A DNA stretch of 64,000 bases from Sphingomonas abaci (GTDB lineage Bacteria; Pseudomonadota; Alphaproteobacteria; Sphingomonadales; Sphingomonadaceae), in assembly GCF_014199625.1 (NCBI RefSeq), contig NZ_JACHNY010000003.1:1-64000 (forward strand), written 5' to 3'. Under the pieces are notes generated by a model that saw only the letters and a program-made list of their open reading frames with translations, had not been told where the DNA came from and made no database searches. How positions within the stretch are numbered: position 1 is the stretch's first letter; every line of letters begins with the position of its first letter. Of this stretch, positions 62,781 to 64,000 are shown one piece after another. Position numbers and translations under genes: made by a program.

Positions 62781-64000
62781 ATGAAGCGTCCCACCGCTCG
62801 CCTGGCCGCCTTGGCCGCCGCGCTCCTCGTCTGGGCGCAGCCGGTCGCCGCGCAATCGATCCTGCGCGATGCCGAGACCGAGGCGATGTTCCACGACATG
62901 TCGGCGGACATCGTCAAGGCCGCCGGCCTCAATCCGCGCGACGTGCAGATCGTCCTGATCAACGACGGCTCGATCAACGCCTTCGTCGCGGGCGGGCAGA
63001 TCGTCTATATCCATTCCGGCCTGATCGAGGCGGCGAGCAACGCCAACGAGGTGCAGGGCGTGATCGCGCACGAGGTCGGCCATATCGCCGACGGCCATGT
63101 CCTGTCGGGCGAGGCGGCGATGAAGCCGGCGATGGGCATGACCATCCTGTCGATGGTGCTGGGCCTGGCGGCGATGGCGGCCGGATCGGGCGATGCGGGC
63201 GCCGGCATCATGGCGATGGGCCAACAGGCGGCGATGGGCAAATACCTGTCGTTCAGCCGCACCCAGGAATCGACCGCGGACGCCTCCGCCGTCCGCTATC
63301 TCGACACCGCCGGGGTCAGCGGCAGGGGGATGCTGACCTTCTTCAAGAAGCTGGCGAACCAGGAATATCGCTACGGCACCGCCAATATCGATCCGTTCAT
63401 GCAAACCCACCCGCTGTCGGGCGAGCGCATCGCCAACCTGACCGCCGACATCCAGAAGTCCAAGGCCTATAACGCCAGGCCGGACCCGGCGCTGGAGGAG
63501 CGGTTCCGCCGGGTGAAGGCCAAGCTGCTCGGCTATGTCGCCGAACCGTCGCGGACGCTGGCCGAATATCCGGAGACCGACCAGTCGCTCTACGCGCATT
63601 ATGCGCGCGCCTATGCCTATCACAAGGGCGGCTATCCCGACAAAGCCGATGCCGAGGCGGCGGCGCTGATCGTCGCGCAGCCGCACGATCCGTACTTCCA
63701 GGAGATCCAGGGGCAGATCCTGCTGGAGGCGGGCAAGCCGCGCCTGGCGCTCGGACCGTTGCGCGCCGCGACCGAGGGGTCGCGCAGCAATCCGCTGATC
63801 GCCACCACCTATGGCCATGCGCTGATCGCGACCGAGGACAAGGCGAACCTGCCCGAGGCGATCCGCGTGCTGCGCATCGCCACGCAGCGCGACGACGACA
63901 ATCCCTGGGCCTGGATGCAGCTCGGCACCGCCTATGAGCAGAGCGGCGACACGGCGCGCGCCGCGCTCGCCACCGCCGAGCGGGCTCAAATGACCGGCGA
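62781..64000 (+). CDS. M48-family metalloprotease with TPR tail (BepA-like), partial
   Basis: The reading frame opens at ATG 62781 and runs to the window edge (over 400 codons), so the C-terminus is missing. A signal peptide (1-24, ending QPVAAQ) precedes an M48 zinc protease domain: zinc motif H97-E-V-G-H101 (IAHEVGHIADGH) and the downstream SRTQESTADASAV with the third ligand Glu163. From about residue 270 on, helical TPR-like repeats follow (HYARAYAYHKGGYPDKADAE, LGTAYEQSGDTARA). This matches periplasmic BepA/YfgC proteins, which help assemble or degrade outer-membrane proteins. Confidence 0.9.
   Translation, partial: MKRPTARLAALAAALLVWAQPVAAQSILRDAETEAMFHDMSADIVKAAGLNPRDVQIVLINDGSINAFVAGGQIVYIHSGLIEAASNANEVQGVIAHEVGHIADGHVLSGEAAMKPAMGMTILSMVLGLAAMAAGSGDAGAGIMAMGQQAAMGKYLSFSRTQESTADASAVRYLDTAGVSGRGMLTFFKKLANQEYRYGTANIDPFMQTHPLSGERIANLTADIQKSKAYNARPDPALEERFRRVKAKLLGYVAEPSRTLAEYPETDQSLYAHYARAYAYHKGGYPDKADAEAAALIVAQPHDPYFQEIQGQILLEAGKPRLALGPLRAATEGSRSNPLIATTYGHALIATEDKANLPEAIRVLRIATQRDDDNPWAWMQLGTAYEQSGDTARAALATAERAQMTG

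Overview
The window is a high-GC, gene-dense chromosomal stretch from an alphaproteobacterium, most likely Sphingomonas or a close sphingomonad. The evidence is four exported proteins ending in a PEPxxWA-type PEP-CTERM tail (V/I-PEP-x-xW, one hydrophobic helix, Arg-rich end), a FlaF homologue, branched-chain keto acid and leucine catabolism genes, and a xylan locus with a Caulobacter-type xylose operator. No phage, insertion sequence or CRISPR array was seen. One tRNA gene (Arg, CCG) is present, and the last gene runs off the right edge.

Layout. 0.1-2.9 kb: NAD salvage, with pncB and an NrtR-type repressor facing pncA across a short dyad. 3.0-12.5 kb: a LysR regulator divergent from a leucine/isovalerate operon (isovaleryl-CoA dehydrogenase, both methylcrotonyl-CoA carboxylase subunits, a MaoC-type hydratase), then a GH95 fucosidase and a 3-hydroxyacyl-CoA dehydrogenase. 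12.6-19.7 kb: a secreted phytase-like PEP-CTERM protein, branched-chain 2-oxoacid dehydrogenase E1alpha-E1beta-E2 and an FAA hydrolase. 19.8-25.6 kb: a soluble CBS-containing chemoreceptor-like protein, a DEAD-box helicase, a small conserved gene, a helical-repeat protein, flaF and a MarR regulator. 25.7-26.1 kb is decayed: a LuxR-type response regulator remnant with an in-frame stop and a possible chemoreceptor tail. 26.2-34.3 kb: a C4-dicarboxylate module (maeA, outer-membrane porin, dctA, dctD, dctB). 34.4-45.8 kb: housekeeping and envelope genes (PEP-CTERM protease, glycosyltransferase, purA, GST, PEP-CTERM protein, ZIP transporter, tRNA-Arg, nth, dapB, PEP-CTERM protein, class III sirtuin, era).

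45.9-62.6 kb is a xylan-utilisation locus. It holds xylA-xylB-GH43, an SGNH hydrolase plus acyltransferase pair, a LacI-type regulator, an MFS sugar transporter, a fused SGNH-esterase/CE4-deacetylase, a GH10 xylanase, a GH67 alpha-glucuronidase and a GH3 beta-xylosidase/glucosidase. Three copies of one 14-bp dyad (close to TGATAGCGNTANCA) lie in front of the GH43-xylBA operon, the transporter and the divergent GH67/GH3 pair. I infer that the local LacI-family protein binds them, which would make the locus a self-contained regulon: de-acetylate xylan, cut the backbone, remove glucuronate side groups, trim oligosaccharides, import xylose, and isomerise and phosphorylate it. A TonB-dependent receptor, normally expected, is not in the window. 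The window ends in an M48 protease with a TPR tail.

Less ordinary points are the fused bifunctional deacetylase, the xylose regulon sites, a DctD whose sigma-54 contact loop is degenerate, an NrtR with a dead Nudix site, a small gene whose ribosome-binding site is buried in a hairpin, and the fossil two-component/chemotaxis remnants beside an orphan flaF.
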